From: Actinomycetes bacterium
Lineage (GTDB): Bacteria > Actinomycetota > Actinomycetes > Actinomycetales > Microbacteriaceae
Direction: 5' to 3'
NCBI GenBank assembly: GCA_023386365.1
Contig: JAEWJX010000118.1
Span: 1-64,000 of the forward strand
Length of the DNA stretch: 64,000 nucleotides
Both the position numbers and the translations under genes were made by a program. The notes beneath the pieces are model-generated. The model did not search any database. It was not told where the DNA came from and saw nothing but the letters and a program-made list of their open reading frames with translations. Of this stretch, positions 17,146 to 26,440 are shown piece by piece (within the stretch, counting starts at the first letter, position 1; every line of letters begins with the position of its first letter).

Positions 17146-18138
17146 ATGGTTCCCGGGCCGGATGAGCTGCTCGAAGGCGCCCACGTGGTGCGCCTACCGC
17201 TGGTGACCCGCTTCCGCGGCGTCACCGAACGCGAAGCGATGCTGCTGCGCGGACCGAACGGGTGGGCCGAGTTCTCCCCCTTCGTCGAATACGACGACGC
17301 GGAGGCGTCCGCGTGGCTCGCGGCGGCGATCGACACCGGGTGGGGCGAGACGGCGCCTGCGTTGCGCGACACGGTTCCGGTGAACGCCACCCTGCCGACC
17401 GTGCCGGTGGAACGGATCGGTGAGATCCTCGCCCGGTTCGGCGCCGTGCGCACCGTCAAGGTGAAGGTCGCGGACGCGGCCGAGACGCTCGACGCCGACG
17501 TCGCCCGGGTGCGGGAGGTGCGCCGCATCCTCGGACCGGAGGGCCGCATCCGGGTGGATGCGAACGGCGGCTGGAACGTCGACCAGGCGGAACGCGCCGC
17601 CCACGCGCTGGCGCCATACGACCTCGAGTACCTGGAGCAGCCGTGCGCGACGATAAACGAACTCGCGGAGCTGCGGGAGCGCCTGCACGACTGGCAGCTG
17701 CCGGTCGCCGCCGACGAGAGCGTGCGGAAGGCGTCCGACCCGCTCGCGGTGGCCCGGGCGGGGGCGGCCGACCTGCTGGTGGTGAAGGTGCAGCCGCTCG
17801 GCGGCGTCACGCGGGCTCTGCGGATCGTGGCGGAGGCGGGGCTGCCGGTGGTGGTGTCGAGCGCCCTCGACACCTCGGTGGGGCTCGCGATGGGCGCACG
17901 TCTGGCGGCCGCGCTGCCCGACCTCGACTTCGACTGCGGGCTCGGCACGGCGGCGCTGTTCACCGCGGACGTCACCCGCGAACCGCTGCTGCCGGTCGAC
18001 GGCGCCGTCCCGGTGCGCGACGTGCACCCGGATGCGGAGCTCCTGAAGCGGTACGCGGCGCCCGCCGAACGGGTCGCCTGGTGGCACGAGCGGCTGCGCC
18101 GCTGCCTGCCGCTGGTGCCCTCCCCGCTGGCTGAGTAG
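17146..18138 (+). CDS. menC: o-succinylbenzoate synthase
   Basis: Enolase-superfamily enzyme that dehydrates SHCHC to o-succinylbenzoate. The 330-residue protein carries the KVKV motif with the catalytic lysine, metal ligands in VDANGGW, EQPC and ADES, and the second lysine in VVKVQPLGG. A purine-rich GGGAGGATGGGG stretch lies before the ATG. The last codons (PLAE, stop) lie in a sequence resembling the end of the repeat found at 39974 and 48322. MenC, not a muconate or dipeptide enzyme, is supported by the surrounding men genes. Confidence 0.93.
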   Translation: MVPGPDELLEGAHVVRLPLVTRFRGVTEREAMLLRGPNGWAEFSPFVEYDDAEASAWLAAAIDTGWGETAPALRDTVPVNATLPTVPVERIGEILARFGAVRTVKVKVADAAETLDADVARVREVRRILGPEGRIRVDANGGWNVDQAERAAHALAPYDLEYLEQPCATINELAELRERLHDWQLPVAADESVRKASDPLAVARAGAADLLVVKVQPLGGVTRALRIVAEAGLPVVVSSALDTSVGLAMGARLAAALPDLDFDCGLGTAALFTADVTREPLLPVDGAVPVRDVHPDAELLKRYAAPAERVAWWHERLRRCLPLVPSPLAE

Positions 18139-18167
18139 CGACCGCCGGAGGCGGCCGGGTGAGCGGC

Positions 18168-19136
18168 TTACAGGCCGGAGTAGGCGTGCAGGCCCTTGAA
18201 GAAGAGGTTCACGACGGTGAAGTTGAACAGCACCGCCGCGAAGCCGATGATCGCGAGCCAGGCGGAACGCGACCCACGCCATCCGCGGGTGGCGCGGGCG
18301 TGGATGTAGCCGGCGAACACCACCCAGATGATGAACGTCCACACCTCTTTGGTGTCCCAGCCCCAGTAGCGACCCCACGCGTGTTCGGCCCAGATGGCGC
18401 CGGCGATGAGGGTGAAGGTCCAGAACGCGAAGCCGATCACGTTGACGCGGTAGGCGGTGTTCTCGAGCGCTTCGGAGGTGGGGAAGCTGCGCAGGAACGC
18501 GGGCTTGTCGGTGGCGCCGGTCTCGCGGCGGGCCTGCATCAGTTGGGCGATGGAGAGCCCGGCACCGAGGGCGAAGAAGCCGGTGCCGAGGATGGCGACG
18601 AACACGTGGATGACGAGCCATGCGGACTGCAGCGGCGGCGGCAGCGGCACGACGCCGACGTACACGTTGATGGCGGCGAGCATCAGCAGCAGTGACACGA
18701 GGCCGGTGATGTAGGCGCCGACGAAGCGCACGTCGCGCCAGATGTTGACGAGCAGGAACACGCCGACGATGACGGCGGTGCCGGTGAGGGCGAACTCGAA
18801 CATGTTCGCCCAGGGGGCGCGGCCGGCGGCGAGGCCGCGCAGCAGGATGGCGCCGACGTGGATGGCGAACCCGAGCACGGTGAGCGCGAACGCGATCCGC
18901 AGGGCCTTGCTGCGGGCGGGCGTCTCGGTGGCGGTGGGCGGCGCGGGCGGGGCGAGCACGGTGGTGCCGTCGGTGGTGGAGGCGACGGATGCGTCGCGGG
19001 CGACGGGTTGGGCGGCGACGGCGTCGCTGGAGCGCCGCGACAGGTCGATGACGTACGCGATGAAGGCGATGACGTAGACCGCGGCGGCCGAGTACACGGC
19101 GAGCAGCGAGTAGGCGGCGAGGGTCTGGGCGGTCAC
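18168..19136 (-). CDS. resC: cytochrome c maturation protein CcsA/ResC
   Basis: Polytopic membrane protein (322 residues, about eight helices) that, with ResB, moves haem and attaches it to apocytochrome c outside the membrane. The WWD-type haem motif is present as WGRYWGWDTKEVW, with flanking conserved histidines (VIHVF, EHAWG and a C-terminal-side HARATRGWRGSR). A low-complexity cytoplasmic loop of about 40 residues follows the first helix. The GTG start overlaps the resB stop by 4 bp. It is the last gene of a five-gene operon. Confidence 0.94.
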   Translation of the reverse strand: MTAQTLAAYSLLAVYSAAAVYVIAFIAYVIDLSRRSSDAVAAQPVARDASVASTTDGTTVLAPPAPPTATETPARSKALRIAFALTVLGFAIHVGAILLRGLAAGRAPWANMFEFALTGTAVIVGVFLLVNIWRDVRFVGAYITGLVSLLLMLAAINVYVGVVPLPPPLQSAWLVIHVFVAILGTGFFALGAGLSIAQLMQARRETGATDKPAFLRSFPTSEALENTAYRVNVIGFAFWTFTLIAGAIWAEHAWGRYWGWDTKEVWTFIIWVVFAGYIHARATRGWRGSRSAWLAIIGFAAVLFNFTVVNLFFKGLHAYSGL

Positions 19137-20770
19137 GGGTTCATCCTACGTTCGAGCCGTTGGGCGTGCTTCTGGGCGATGTCGGCGACAGCCGCCTCCA
19201 GGGTGGGGTCTTCTCCGCGGGCGAGGCCGGCGTATTCGAGGCGCACCCCGTTGTCGGTGTCGACGACTTTGATCCACATCCGTCGCCGGGGGATGAAGAG
19301 GCTGAGCAGCAGGCCGCCGAGGATGAGGATCGAGAACACGAGCACCCAGCCTTCGGTGGGGTCGTGGTGGAATTCGACGCTCACGAAGCGCTTCAGGCCG
19401 GTGAATTCGATGGTGCCGAGGCCGTCGGGCAGGTCGGCGGTCTGCCCTTGGGTGAGTTGCAGCGATTTGATGTCGGCGGTGGGGCCGGCGAGCTGTTCGA
19501 GGTCGTCGGTGTTGAGCGAGTACGCGTTGACGCTGACGCCGTCGTCGAGGCCGAGGTCGCCCGCGTACACGTTGAGGGTGAGGAGGCTGGAGTCGCCCGC
19601 GTACGGCGACACGGACGTGTAGGTCTCGTCGGGCAGCTCGTACGGGTCGGGGTAGAAGAAGCCCATCATGCCGAGCTGCTGGTCGAGGCCGTCGGGCACT
19701 TTGATGACGCCGCGGCTGCGGAGGTTGCCGTCCATGGGGAGGAAGGCGACGGGGCCGGCGTAGGCGACCACGCCGTCGGCGTTCTTCACGGTGACGACGG
19801 GGGCGTACCCGTTGCCGAGGAGGTACATCTTGGTGCCGCCGAGTTCGAGCGGCGAGTTGACCTTCAGGTCGAGGTCGGTCCAGTCGGTGTCGGCGGTGCG
19901 GGTGGAGAGGTGGGCGGTGAAGTCGAGCGGGTTGTGCACGTCGGTCGACGGGTCGTACTCGTAGTGGCCGTCGAACTCGTCGAGTCGTACCGAGAACGGT
20001 TCGAGGGCGCTCTCGGTGAAGAAGCGTCCCGGGTTGAAGGAGTCGTAGCCGGCCAGCGAGTTGGTGAAGGCGGTGTCTTGGATGATCACCTTCTGGCCGT
20101 TGTAGCCGAAGCCGCCGCCGATGCCGACCGTCACCAGCACTCCGACGAGCGCGGTGTGGAAGATGAGGTTGCCGGTCTCGCGCAGGTAGCCGCGTTCGGC
20201 GGAGATCGAGTCGCCATAGCGTTCGGTGCGGTAGCCGGCGCCCTTCAGGACGGCGCGCGCCTCGTCGACGGCGGTCTCGGCATCCGCGGTGGTGGTCTGC
20301 TCGGTGTACCCGACGAGGCGGCCGAGGCGTGCGGGGGTCTTCGGCGGGCGGGCCCGCAGGGCGTCGAAGTGGTGCTTGGTGCGCGGGATGATGCAGCCGA
20401 CCAGCGAGATGAACAGCAGCAGGTAGATGGCGGAGAACCACGGGGAGCCGAAGGTGGAGAACACGCCGAGCGCGTCGAGCACTTTGAAGGCGTCGGGGTT
20501 CTCGGCCTCGTACTGGATGACGCCGTTCGGGTCGGAGGTGCGCTGCGGCACCAGCGATCCGGGGACGGCGGCGAGCGCCAGCAGCAGCAGCAGCACGAGC
20601 GCCGTGCGCATGCTGGTGAGCTGGCGCCAGAAGAACCGCAGGTAGCCGACGATGCCGAGTTTCGGCTGCGTGACGGTGGGGTCGGCCGGGTCGGAGTCGA
20701 TGTGGTCGGACGGCCGCAGCGGGTCGGTCGACCGCTGCTGCGTGCGGTCAGAGCGCGGGGACGAAGCCAC
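19133..20770 (-). CDS. resB: cytochrome c maturation protein ResB/Ccs1
   Basis: 545-residue membrane protein, the partner of ResC in haem delivery to cytochromes c. An N-terminal polar tail precedes three helices (about 58-80, 113-135 and 205-225). A large extracytoplasmic domain with the VIIQDTAFTNS region follows, then a last helix near residue 470 and a cytoplasmic tail. The GTG start lies within the 3' end of ccdA (23-bp overlap), showing tight coupling. Length and layout match actinobacterial ResB. Confidence 0.94.
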   Translation of the reverse strand: MASSPRSDRTQQRSTDPLRPSDHIDSDPADPTVTQPKLGIVGYLRFFWRQLTSMRTALVLLLLLALAAVPGSLVPQRTSDPNGVIQYEAENPDAFKVLDALGVFSTFGSPWFSAIYLLLFISLVGCIIPRTKHHFDALRARPPKTPARLGRLVGYTEQTTTADAETAVDEARAVLKGAGYRTERYGDSISAERGYLRETGNLIFHTALVGVLVTVGIGGGFGYNGQKVIIQDTAFTNSLAGYDSFNPGRFFTESALEPFSVRLDEFDGHYEYDPSTDVHNPLDFTAHLSTRTADTDWTDLDLKVNSPLELGGTKMYLLGNGYAPVVTVKNADGVVAYAGPVAFLPMDGNLRSRGVIKVPDGLDQQLGMMGFFYPDPYELPDETYTSVSPYAGDSSLLTLNVYAGDLGLDDGVSVNAYSLNTDDLEQLAGPTADIKSLQLTQGQTADLPDGLGTIEFTGLKRFVSVEFHHDPTEGWVLVFSILILGGLLLSLFIPRRRMWIKVVDTDNGVRLEYAGLARGEDPTLEAAVADIAQKHAQRLERRMNP

Positions 20771-21482
20771 TGATCACCGCCCCCAGGTGCGACATCAGCA
20801 CGCCCCACAGCCCGGTGACCATGAGCACGCCGATGATGACGAGCAGCACGCCCCCGGCGATGTTGACCGCCCGGATGTGCTTCTTCACCCATCCGATGCT
20901 CGTTCCGACCCAGCCGAATCCGAGTGCGACGAGCACGAACGGCAGACCGAGGCCGAGGCAGTAGGCGAGTCCGATGAGGGCCGCGCGGCCGGGGTCGCCC
21001 CCGTAGCCGGCGAGGAATCCGACGGCGACGATGGTCGGGCCGATGCAGGGGGTCCAGCCGAGGGCGAAGAGGATGCCGAGCACGGGCGCCCCGATCAGGC
21101 CGGTGCGGGGCTGCCAGGAGGGCTTTACCGTGCGCTGCAGGAACGTCACCTGGCCGATGAAGACGAGGCCCAGCAGGATGATCAGCACGCCGCCGATGCG
21201 CATGATGAGGTCGCCGTACTGCAGCAGGAAGCGCCCCACGGTGCCCGCGAACACGAACACCGCCATGAAGACCAGCGAGAACCCTCCGATGAACAGGAGA
21301 GATCCGGCGACCACCCGCGAGCGGGTCTTCGGCGCACCGCCGGTGACGCCCGACACGTAGCCGAGGTACCCGGGCACGAGCGGCAGCACGCACGGCGACA
21401 GGAACGACAGCAGGCCGGCGGCGAGCGCGATCGGAACGGCGAGCCACAGCCCACCGCTCACGACGATGTCGCCCGGACCCAC
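20748..21482 (-). CDS. ccdA: thiol-disulfide electron carrier CcdA
   Basis: 244-residue membrane protein with six helices that passes reducing power from cytosolic thioredoxin to extracytoplasmic thiols for cytochrome c maturation. The two redox cysteines are in the expected places: C31 in SPCVLPLVPGY and C146 in GWTPCIGP. It is flanked by the lipoprotein thioredoxin (2-bp gap upstream) and by resB (23-bp overlap downstream), the standard order of this system in actinobacteria. Confidence 0.95.
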   Translation of the reverse strand: MGPGDIVVSGGLWLAVPIALAAGLLSFLSPCVLPLVPGYLGYVSGVTGGAPKTRSRVVAGSLLFIGGFSLVFMAVFVFAGTVGRFLLQYGDLIMRIGGVLIILLGLVFIGQVTFLQRTVKPSWQPRTGLIGAPVLGILFALGWTPCIGPTIVAVGFLAGYGGDPGRAALIGLAYCLGLGLPFVLVALGFGWVGTSIGWVKKHIRAVNIAGGVLLVIIGVLMVTGLWGVLMSHLGAVISGFVPAL

Positions 21483-21484
21483 TC

Positions 21485-22117
21485 TCAGGCCTTCTCGGCC
21501 AGAAGCTGGTCGACGATGTCGGCGACCACGCTGGGGCTGGTGATGAGGCCGCTGAGGCGGGCCGCGACGCGACCTTCCCGGTCGAGCACGAGGGTGGTGG
21601 GCACCGAGTTGGGGCGCAGCTCACCCTCGGCGAAGGCCAACTGCACGCCGTTGTCGTCGACGTCGACGATGGACGGGTAGCCGACCCCGAAGTCCTTGGC
21701 GAACGCCTGCGAGGTGCCCGCGTCGTCGCTGACGTTGACGCCCACGATGGTGACGTCGTCGTCGGCGAACTGCATGCGCAGCGCCTCCAGGTCGGGCGCC
21801 TCCTCGCGGCAGGGCGGGCAGCTGGCGTACCAGAAGTTCACGATCACGACGTCGCCCAGCGCATCCGCGGAGTCGAAGGTGCCGCCGTTGTCCAGCTTGC
21901 CGGAGAAGGCGACGGGCGCTTCGCGTTCGTCGGCGGGCGGCTGCACGATGCGGCCGTCGCCGGAGACGTAGCCGCCGGATTCGTCGCCCTGCTGGTAGGT
22001 CTCGGCCAGCCGGTCGGATTCGTCGGTGCAGCCGACGAGGAGGAGGGCCGCGGCGGCGACGAGGGGTGCGACGAAGCGCACGCCGAGGCGGCGGGCGGGC
22101 GTGCTGCGGGTTTTCAC
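21485..22117 (-). CDS. lipoprotein thiol-disulfide oxidoreductase, TlpA/ResA type
   Basis: 210-residue exported thioredoxin-like lipoprotein that keeps apocytochrome c haem-binding cysteines reduced. A signal peptide ends in a lipobox (LLLVGC, lipidated C30). The active site is C100-P-P-C103 in FWYASCPPCREE, and the cis-proline is in NSVPTT. The GTG start overlaps the stop of the preceding phosphatase-like gene by 4 bp. Reduction probably comes from the adjacent CcdA. Confidence 0.93.
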   Translation of the reverse strand: MKTRSTPARRLGVRFVAPLVAAAALLLVGCTDESDRLAETYQQGDESGGYVSGDGRIVQPPADEREAPVAFSGKLDNGGTFDSADALGDVVIVNFWYASCPPCREEAPDLEALRMQFADDDVTIVGVNVSDDAGTSQAFAKDFGVGYPSIVDVDDNGVQLAFAEGELRPNSVPTTLVLDREGRVAARLSGLITSPSVVADIVDQLLAEKA

Positions 22118-22743
22118 ACGGCTCCCAGATCGATGGACTGCGCCAACAACTCTGCCGCAGGTTCCTGATAGTCCACCTCGACGAAGGTGCCGTCCCTCCA
22201 GGCGAGGGTGGTGATGCTCGACAGCGAGCAGCGGCGGGTGCGGGGGTCGTGGGCGAGCGGCTTGCGCGCGACGGTGCGCGCGACCATCCAGATGGGGAGC
22301 TGGTGGCTCACGAGGACCGCTTCGCCTTCGTCCGTCTCGGCGTATGCCTGCGCGACGGCGGCCAGCATCCGCTTGCGGATCGAGGTGAACGCCTCACCCC
22401 AGGTGGGGCGCCACGGTCCCACGAGGTACGGCCAGTTACGGGGATCCCGCAGGCCGCGACGCACGTTGCTGCCCTCGAAACGGTTGTGCGGTTCGATGAG
22501 TCGGTCGTCGAGGCGCATCTCGAGGCCGAAGGCGGCCGCCCACGGCGCCGCCGACTCCTGGGTTCGCTGCAGCGGGCTGGCGGCGAGCGTCGTCACCGGG
22601 CGCCCGTGGAGGGATGCGGCGGAGAGCGCCGCCATGCGGTGGCCGAGTTCGGAGAGCCCGAAGCCCGGCATCCGTCCGTAGAGCACGCGGTCGGGGTTGA
22701 AGACCTCGCCGTGGCGAACGAGGTGGACGAGGTCGGCCGGCAC
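22114..22743 (-). CDS. histidine phosphatase family protein
   Basis: 209-residue protein of the phosphoglycerate mutase-like histidine phosphatase superfamily. The catalytic RHG motif is in HLVRHGE near the N-terminus, and the second histidine is in VLVSHQLPIW. Substrate unknown. It is the first gene of the cytochrome c maturation operon and overlaps the TlpA-like gene by 4 bp, a common arrangement in actinobacteria. TAGACT (22751-22756 on this strand) lies 7 nt before the GTG, so this is probably where the operon transcript starts. Confidence 0.9.
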   Translation of the reverse strand: MPADLVHLVRHGEVFNPDRVLYGRMPGFGLSELGHRMAALSAASLHGRPVTTLAASPLQRTQESAAPWAAAFGLEMRLDDRLIEPHNRFEGSNVRRGLRDPRNWPYLVGPWRPTWGEAFTSIRKRMLAAVAQAYAETDEGEAVLVSHQLPIWMVARTVARKPLAHDPRTRRCSLSSITTLAWRDGTFVEVDYQEPAAELLAQSIDLGAV

Positions 22744-22753
22744 GCCCTCCAGT

Positions 22754-25039
22754 CTACGAGCGGCCTTCGAGGGCCGGCTCCGGGGTGAGGGCGAAGTTGT
22801 CGCGGAACAGGCCCGTCGGGTCGACGCGGGCCTTGAGGGCCCGCAGACGTTCGAGGGTCGCCGGCGGGAACGCGCGCTCGACTCGGTCGCCGCGCGGGTC
22901 GGCTTCGAAGCTCAGGTACACGCCCATCACGTGCTCCTCCAGCGCGTCCCACTGCGCGTTCAGCCACCCGGCGTCGCCCGAGAGGGAGGCGAGCGAGAAG
23001 TTCGCCGAACGGTGGGCGTAGGCGGTGGCATCCTCCGGCACGTCGGAGACGGCGCCACCCACGGCGCGGATCTGGAAGAAGGGCACCCGGCCGCTCTGCA
23101 GCATCCGCGCCAGCTCCTCCGCCAACTGCGGTGTGACGTGCTCCACGAGGCCACCGCGCGCGACGGGGCTGCCGCTGCCGCGGTTCGACTCGCCCTGCGC
23201 GTTCGCGATCACCGCCGAGTACGGCGCCAACTGCACCGACTGGTCGACCAGCGGCGCCGCCTCGGCGAACGGCTGAAGCCGTTCCAGGATCGTGTCGGGG
23301 TCGTCCGAGTCGACCAGCAGCAGCGCCTGGGCGTACAGCTGCCCGCCGCGCGGGGCGCCCAGGATGATCTCGCCCGACACGTCGCGGGGTGCCGCCTCCA
23401 TGACGGCCGCCCACCGCTGAAGGAACGCGGCGGTGTCGGATGCGTCGAACGCGAGCTGCGCCCATCCGACGTCGCCTGCCTCGGCGGCTTCGAACTCGAA
23501 CGCCGTCGCGATACCGAAGTTCGCGCCGGCGCCGCGGATGCCGAAGAACAGCTCCGGGTCGTGGTCGGCGTCGGTGCGCACCACGCTGCCGTCGGCGAGC
23601 ACGAACTCGGCGGCGCGGATGCGGTCGATGGTGAGGCCGTGCTCGCGGGCGAAGAAGCCGACGCCGCCCGCCGTCGCGAGACCGCCCACGCCCACGCCGC
23701 CGTAGTCGCCCGACGTGATCACCCATCCGTGGGGGGCGAGCGCCGCGGCCACCTCCTGCCAGCGGGCACCCGGGCCCACCCGCACGAGGCGCCGGCTCGC
23801 GTCGAGCACCTCGATCGTGTCGAGCGCCGACACGTCGATCACGAGTCCTCCGTCGTTCGTCGAACGGCCGCTGATCCCATGACCGCCGCTGCGCACGCCG
23901 AGCGGCAGGTCGCGGTGCTCCCGTGCGACGGCCACCGCCTGCACCACCTCGTCGACATTGCGGGGTCGCAGCACGAGGCCGGGGGTGCCGCCGCGCATGT
24001 AACCCGACCGCACGCGCCCGTACTCGCGGTCGCCCGGCTCGACGGCGTTCGCGGCGAGCTCCTCGGGAAGCTCGTCGTAGGCGATACCGGGGCGGCGGGC
24101 GGCGAGGGACGCCGGGGGTCGGATGCGGGCGGCGAGCGCCGTGCCGCGCTCGCCCCGTTCGGCGGCCACGCGCTCGCGCAGCTCAGGCGCCACCTCCTCG
24201 GCGAACCGCTGCAGGGTGCCGGGGTCGTCGCTGGCGAGGATGAACGTGCTCGCGCCGTCGTCGATCACCAGCGGGAGCAGCTGCTCCACCCACTGCGCGG
24301 GCGGGCCCTGCAGCATCCCGCCGTCGCGGTCCTGGAAGCGCCCGAACAGGTTCAGCATCCGCCGCACCTCGCGCGGGTCGCGGTCGGCGTCTTCTGCCGC
24401 CGCGTCGATCACGGCGTTGCCCGCCGCGAAGCCGCCCTCCGGGAGGTAGGCGAGGCTCGGCAACCAGCCGTCGGCGAGACGGCCCACGAGCCGCAGCATC
24501 CGGGGTTTCAGCGCGCCCACCCAGATCGGGATGTCGTGCGCCGGTTCGGGGCCGCGGGCGGCGCCCTCCAGGCGGTAGTGGTCGCCGATCGCGGTGAGCG
24601 GGCGACGCTCGGACGCGTCCCACAGGCCGCGGATGATCGGGATGGCTTCCTCGAGGGCCGCGACGTTCTCGCCCACGCTGCGGCGCGGGCCGCCGATGGA
24701 GGCCACCGCATCCGCGAAGCCCCCGGCGCCGAGCCCCAGTTCGAAGCGTCCGCCGCTCAGCAGGTCGAGGCTGGCGGCGGAACGCGCGAGCACGGCGGGC
24801 GGACGCAGCGGCAGGTTGTGCACGTTCGCGGCGACATGGATGCGCTCGGTGCTCGCGGCGACCCAGGTGAGGAGGGTCCAGGTGTCGAGGAACGACGCCT
24901 GGTACGGGTGGTCCTGGTAGGTGACGAGGTCGTAGCCGAGCTGCTCGCTCAGCTGGGCGAGGGCGACGGGCGCCTGCGGCTGGGCGGCGGCGGGGGTGAT
25001 GAACGTTCCGAAGCGGAGGGGGTGGCCGTAGTCGGGCAT
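22754..25039 (-). CDS. fusion: luciferase-like flavin oxidoreductase + berberine-bridge-type FAD oxidase
   Basis: 761-residue two-domain flavoprotein. Residues 1-320 are a luciferase-like monooxygenase fold (LRFGTFITPAAAQ, GLGAGGFADA and IPIWVGALKPRML segments). Residues 340-761 are a PCMH-type FAD oxidase with berberine-bridge features. H387 in GVRSGGHGISGR is the expected covalent FAD-histidine; the usual second attachment cysteine is absent (SGDYGGVGVGG), so single attachment is predicted. The C-terminus FRDNFALTPEP matches the family tail. No stop or frameshift separates the halves. I use ATG 25039. It is divergent from an HxlR regulator that probably controls it. Substrate unknown. Confidence 0.85.
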   Translation of the reverse strand: MPDYGHPLRFGTFITPAAAQPQAPVALAQLSEQLGYDLVTYQDHPYQASFLDTWTLLTWVAASTERIHVAANVHNLPLRPPAVLARSAASLDLLSGGRFELGLGAGGFADAVASIGGPRRSVGENVAALEEAIPIIRGLWDASERRPLTAIGDHYRLEGAARGPEPAHDIPIWVGALKPRMLRLVGRLADGWLPSLAYLPEGGFAAGNAVIDAAAEDADRDPREVRRMLNLFGRFQDRDGGMLQGPPAQWVEQLLPLVIDDGASTFILASDDPGTLQRFAEEVAPELRERVAAERGERGTALAARIRPPASLAARRPGIAYDELPEELAANAVEPGDREYGRVRSGYMRGGTPGLVLRPRNVDEVVQAVAVAREHRDLPLGVRSGGHGISGRSTNDGGLVIDVSALDTIEVLDASRRLVRVGPGARWQEVAAALAPHGWVITSGDYGGVGVGGLATAGGVGFFAREHGLTIDRIRAAEFVLADGSVVRTDADHDPELFFGIRGAGANFGIATAFEFEAAEAGDVGWAQLAFDASDTAAFLQRWAAVMEAAPRDVSGEIILGAPRGGQLYAQALLLVDSDDPDTILERLQPFAEAAPLVDQSVQLAPYSAVIANAQGESNRGSGSPVARGGLVEHVTPQLAEELARMLQSGRVPFFQIRAVGGAVSDVPEDATAYAHRSANFSLASLSGDAGWLNAQWDALEEHVMGVYLSFEADPRGDRVERAFPPATLERLRALKARVDPTGLFRDNFALTPEPALEGRS

Positions 25040-25081
25040 GGTTCCAGCGTGCGGGGTGGATGCCGACCCGGCAAACCGTCG

Positions 25082-25094
25082 GTAAGTCACTTAC
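25082..25094. promoter_or_regulatory. 13-bp palindrome, probable HxlR operator
   Basis: GTAAGTCACTTAC is a perfect palindrome around a central C, placed between the divergent flavoenzyme and HxlR genes. The HxlR -10 box (TACGAT, 25092-25097) overlaps its right end and is 6 nt from the GTG start. A repressor bound here could block both promoters. Confidence 0.65.
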
Positions 25095-25103
25095 GATAGG
25101 TGA

Positions 25104-25469
25104 GTGACCAAGCCGACCGACCTCATGCACATCGACGACGATGCGTGCCGCCGCTTCACGTCATCCGCCGAACTCGCCGGGCGGCGCTGGAGCCCCGGCA
25201 TCATGCTCGCGCTCGGGCGGGGCGCCACCCGCTTCAGCGCCATCGTCGCCGCGGTCGACGGGCTCTCCGACCGCATGGCCGCGCAGCGCCTGCGCGAACT
25301 CGAGCACGCCGGCCTCGTCGACCGTCACGTGATCCCGTCGACCCCCGTGCAGGTGCGGTACCGGCTCACGCAGGCGGGCCTCGAACTGCTCACCGCGCTG
25401 CAGCCGCTCGCCGCGTGGGGCCACCGCTGGGGCGACCTCGCCGAGAACGCGGCCCGCGAAACCGCCTAG
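25104..25469 (+). CDS. HxlR-family transcriptional regulator
   Basis: 121-residue winged-helix protein. The HxlR pattern is visible: a conserved tryptophan/arginine-rich helix (LAGRRWSPGIMLAL), helix-turn-helix around RFSAIVAAVDGLSDRMAAQRLRELEHAGLV, and the wing VQVRYRLTQAG. The family's usual cysteine near the N-terminus is at C15 in DDDACRRF; in several HxlR proteins such a cysteine senses quinones, aldehydes or thiol stress. It is divergent from the flavoenzyme fusion with a palindromic operator between. Its TAG stop overlaps the stop of the convergent phosphotransferase (shared CTAG). Confidence 0.92.
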   Translation: MTKPTDLMHIDDDACRRFTSSAELAGRRWSPGIMLALGRGATRFSAIVAAVDGLSDRMAAQRLRELEHAGLVDRHVIPSTPVQVRYRLTQAGLELLTALQPLAAWGHRWGDLAENAARETA

Positions 25470-26401
25470 AGAAGGGACTCCAGGTTCGCGGCGAGCTGCG
25501 CGCGGTAGTCGACGAGCCAGTCGCCCTCGAAGCCGCGGGGCACGATCTCGGTCGTCATCAACACGGTGAACCAGATGCGGTACAGGCGGATGCGGGCCAG
25601 CTCCTCCGCGGAGAACGCGTCGACCGCGGCGAGGCGCGGGTCGGGCGCCCCGACGTTCATCGCATCCCCCGCCACCACATCGAACAGCGGGTCGGCCCAC
25701 ATCGCCCGCTCCACGTCGATCAGCCCGAGCACCTCACCCGTCTCCGGCACGACGAACACGTTCCCCGGCCACGGATCCCCGTGCACCAGCCGCGGCACCG
25801 TCACCTCGGCGAGCGCCACCCGCCCCGCCACGAACGCCTCCCGGATGCGCGCCTCCGGCAGCGGCACCCCCACCACCCGTGCATCCGCCAGCAGGCTCTC
25901 GACGATCAGCCCCACCGCATCCGGCCAGGCCGCCGCGCGCAACGTCGACGACGACGGGTAGCCGAACTCCGACCCCGTCTCGGCGTGCACCCGCGCGAGC
26001 ACCGCCCCGAGCTCCCGCTTCGCGCGGTCGTTCGCCTCCGCGCTCATGCCCGCCTCTGCCAGATCCCACCGCTCCCCCGGCATGCGGCTCATCGCCAGCA
26101 CATCCACCGGCAACGCCCCGCGGCCCGTGTCGAGGAGCAGCAGCCGCGGGTACGGCCAGCCGCGCTCCGCCGCCAGCCGCATCGCCCACGCCTCGGTGCG
26201 CAGCATCCGCTCCTCGTAGAGCAGCAGCGACGGTGCGCCGTCGGCCGGCGCGATCTTCACGATCGCGGTCTCACCGGATGCGAAGTCCGCCGCCCACACG
26301 GAGGCGAACGTGCCGCCCTCCATCAGGTCGAGCGACGTCAGCTCGCCGAGCGGTGCCAGCGCCCGCGCGACCGCATCCGGATCGGGAAACTCCGTCGTCA
26401 T
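25466..26401 (-). CDS. aminoglycoside phosphotransferase/fructosamine kinase-like protein
   Basis: 311-residue kinase-fold protein. It has a nucleotide-binding lysine in AIVKIAP, the catalytic loop HGDPWPGNVFV, and the metal-binding DVERAMWADPLFDV. The small-molecule kinase fold is clear; fructosamine kinase, macrolide kinase or homoserine kinase-like substrates are all possible. I use ATG 26401 and discard a longer upstream reading that overlaps the HNH gene. TAGAGT lies 8 nt upstream on this strand. The stop codon is shared with the HxlR gene as CTAG. Confidence 0.85.
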   Translation of the reverse strand: MTTEFPDPDAVARALAPLGELTSLDLMEGGTFASVWAADFASGETAIVKIAPADGAPSLLLYEERMLRTEAWAMRLAAERGWPYPRLLLLDTGRGALPVDVLAMSRMPGERWDLAEAGMSAEANDRAKRELGAVLARVHAETGSEFGYPSSSTLRAAAWPDAVGLIVESLLADARVVGVPLPEARIREAFVAGRVALAEVTVPRLVHGDPWPGNVFVVPETGEVLGLIDVERAMWADPLFDVVAGDAMNVGAPDPRLAAVDAFSAEELARIRLYRIWFTVLMTTEIVPRGFEGDWLVDYRAQLAANLESLL

Positions 26402-26440
26402 GGTGCCGGACTCTAGCGGCAGCGCCGCTACCGTGGGCGC

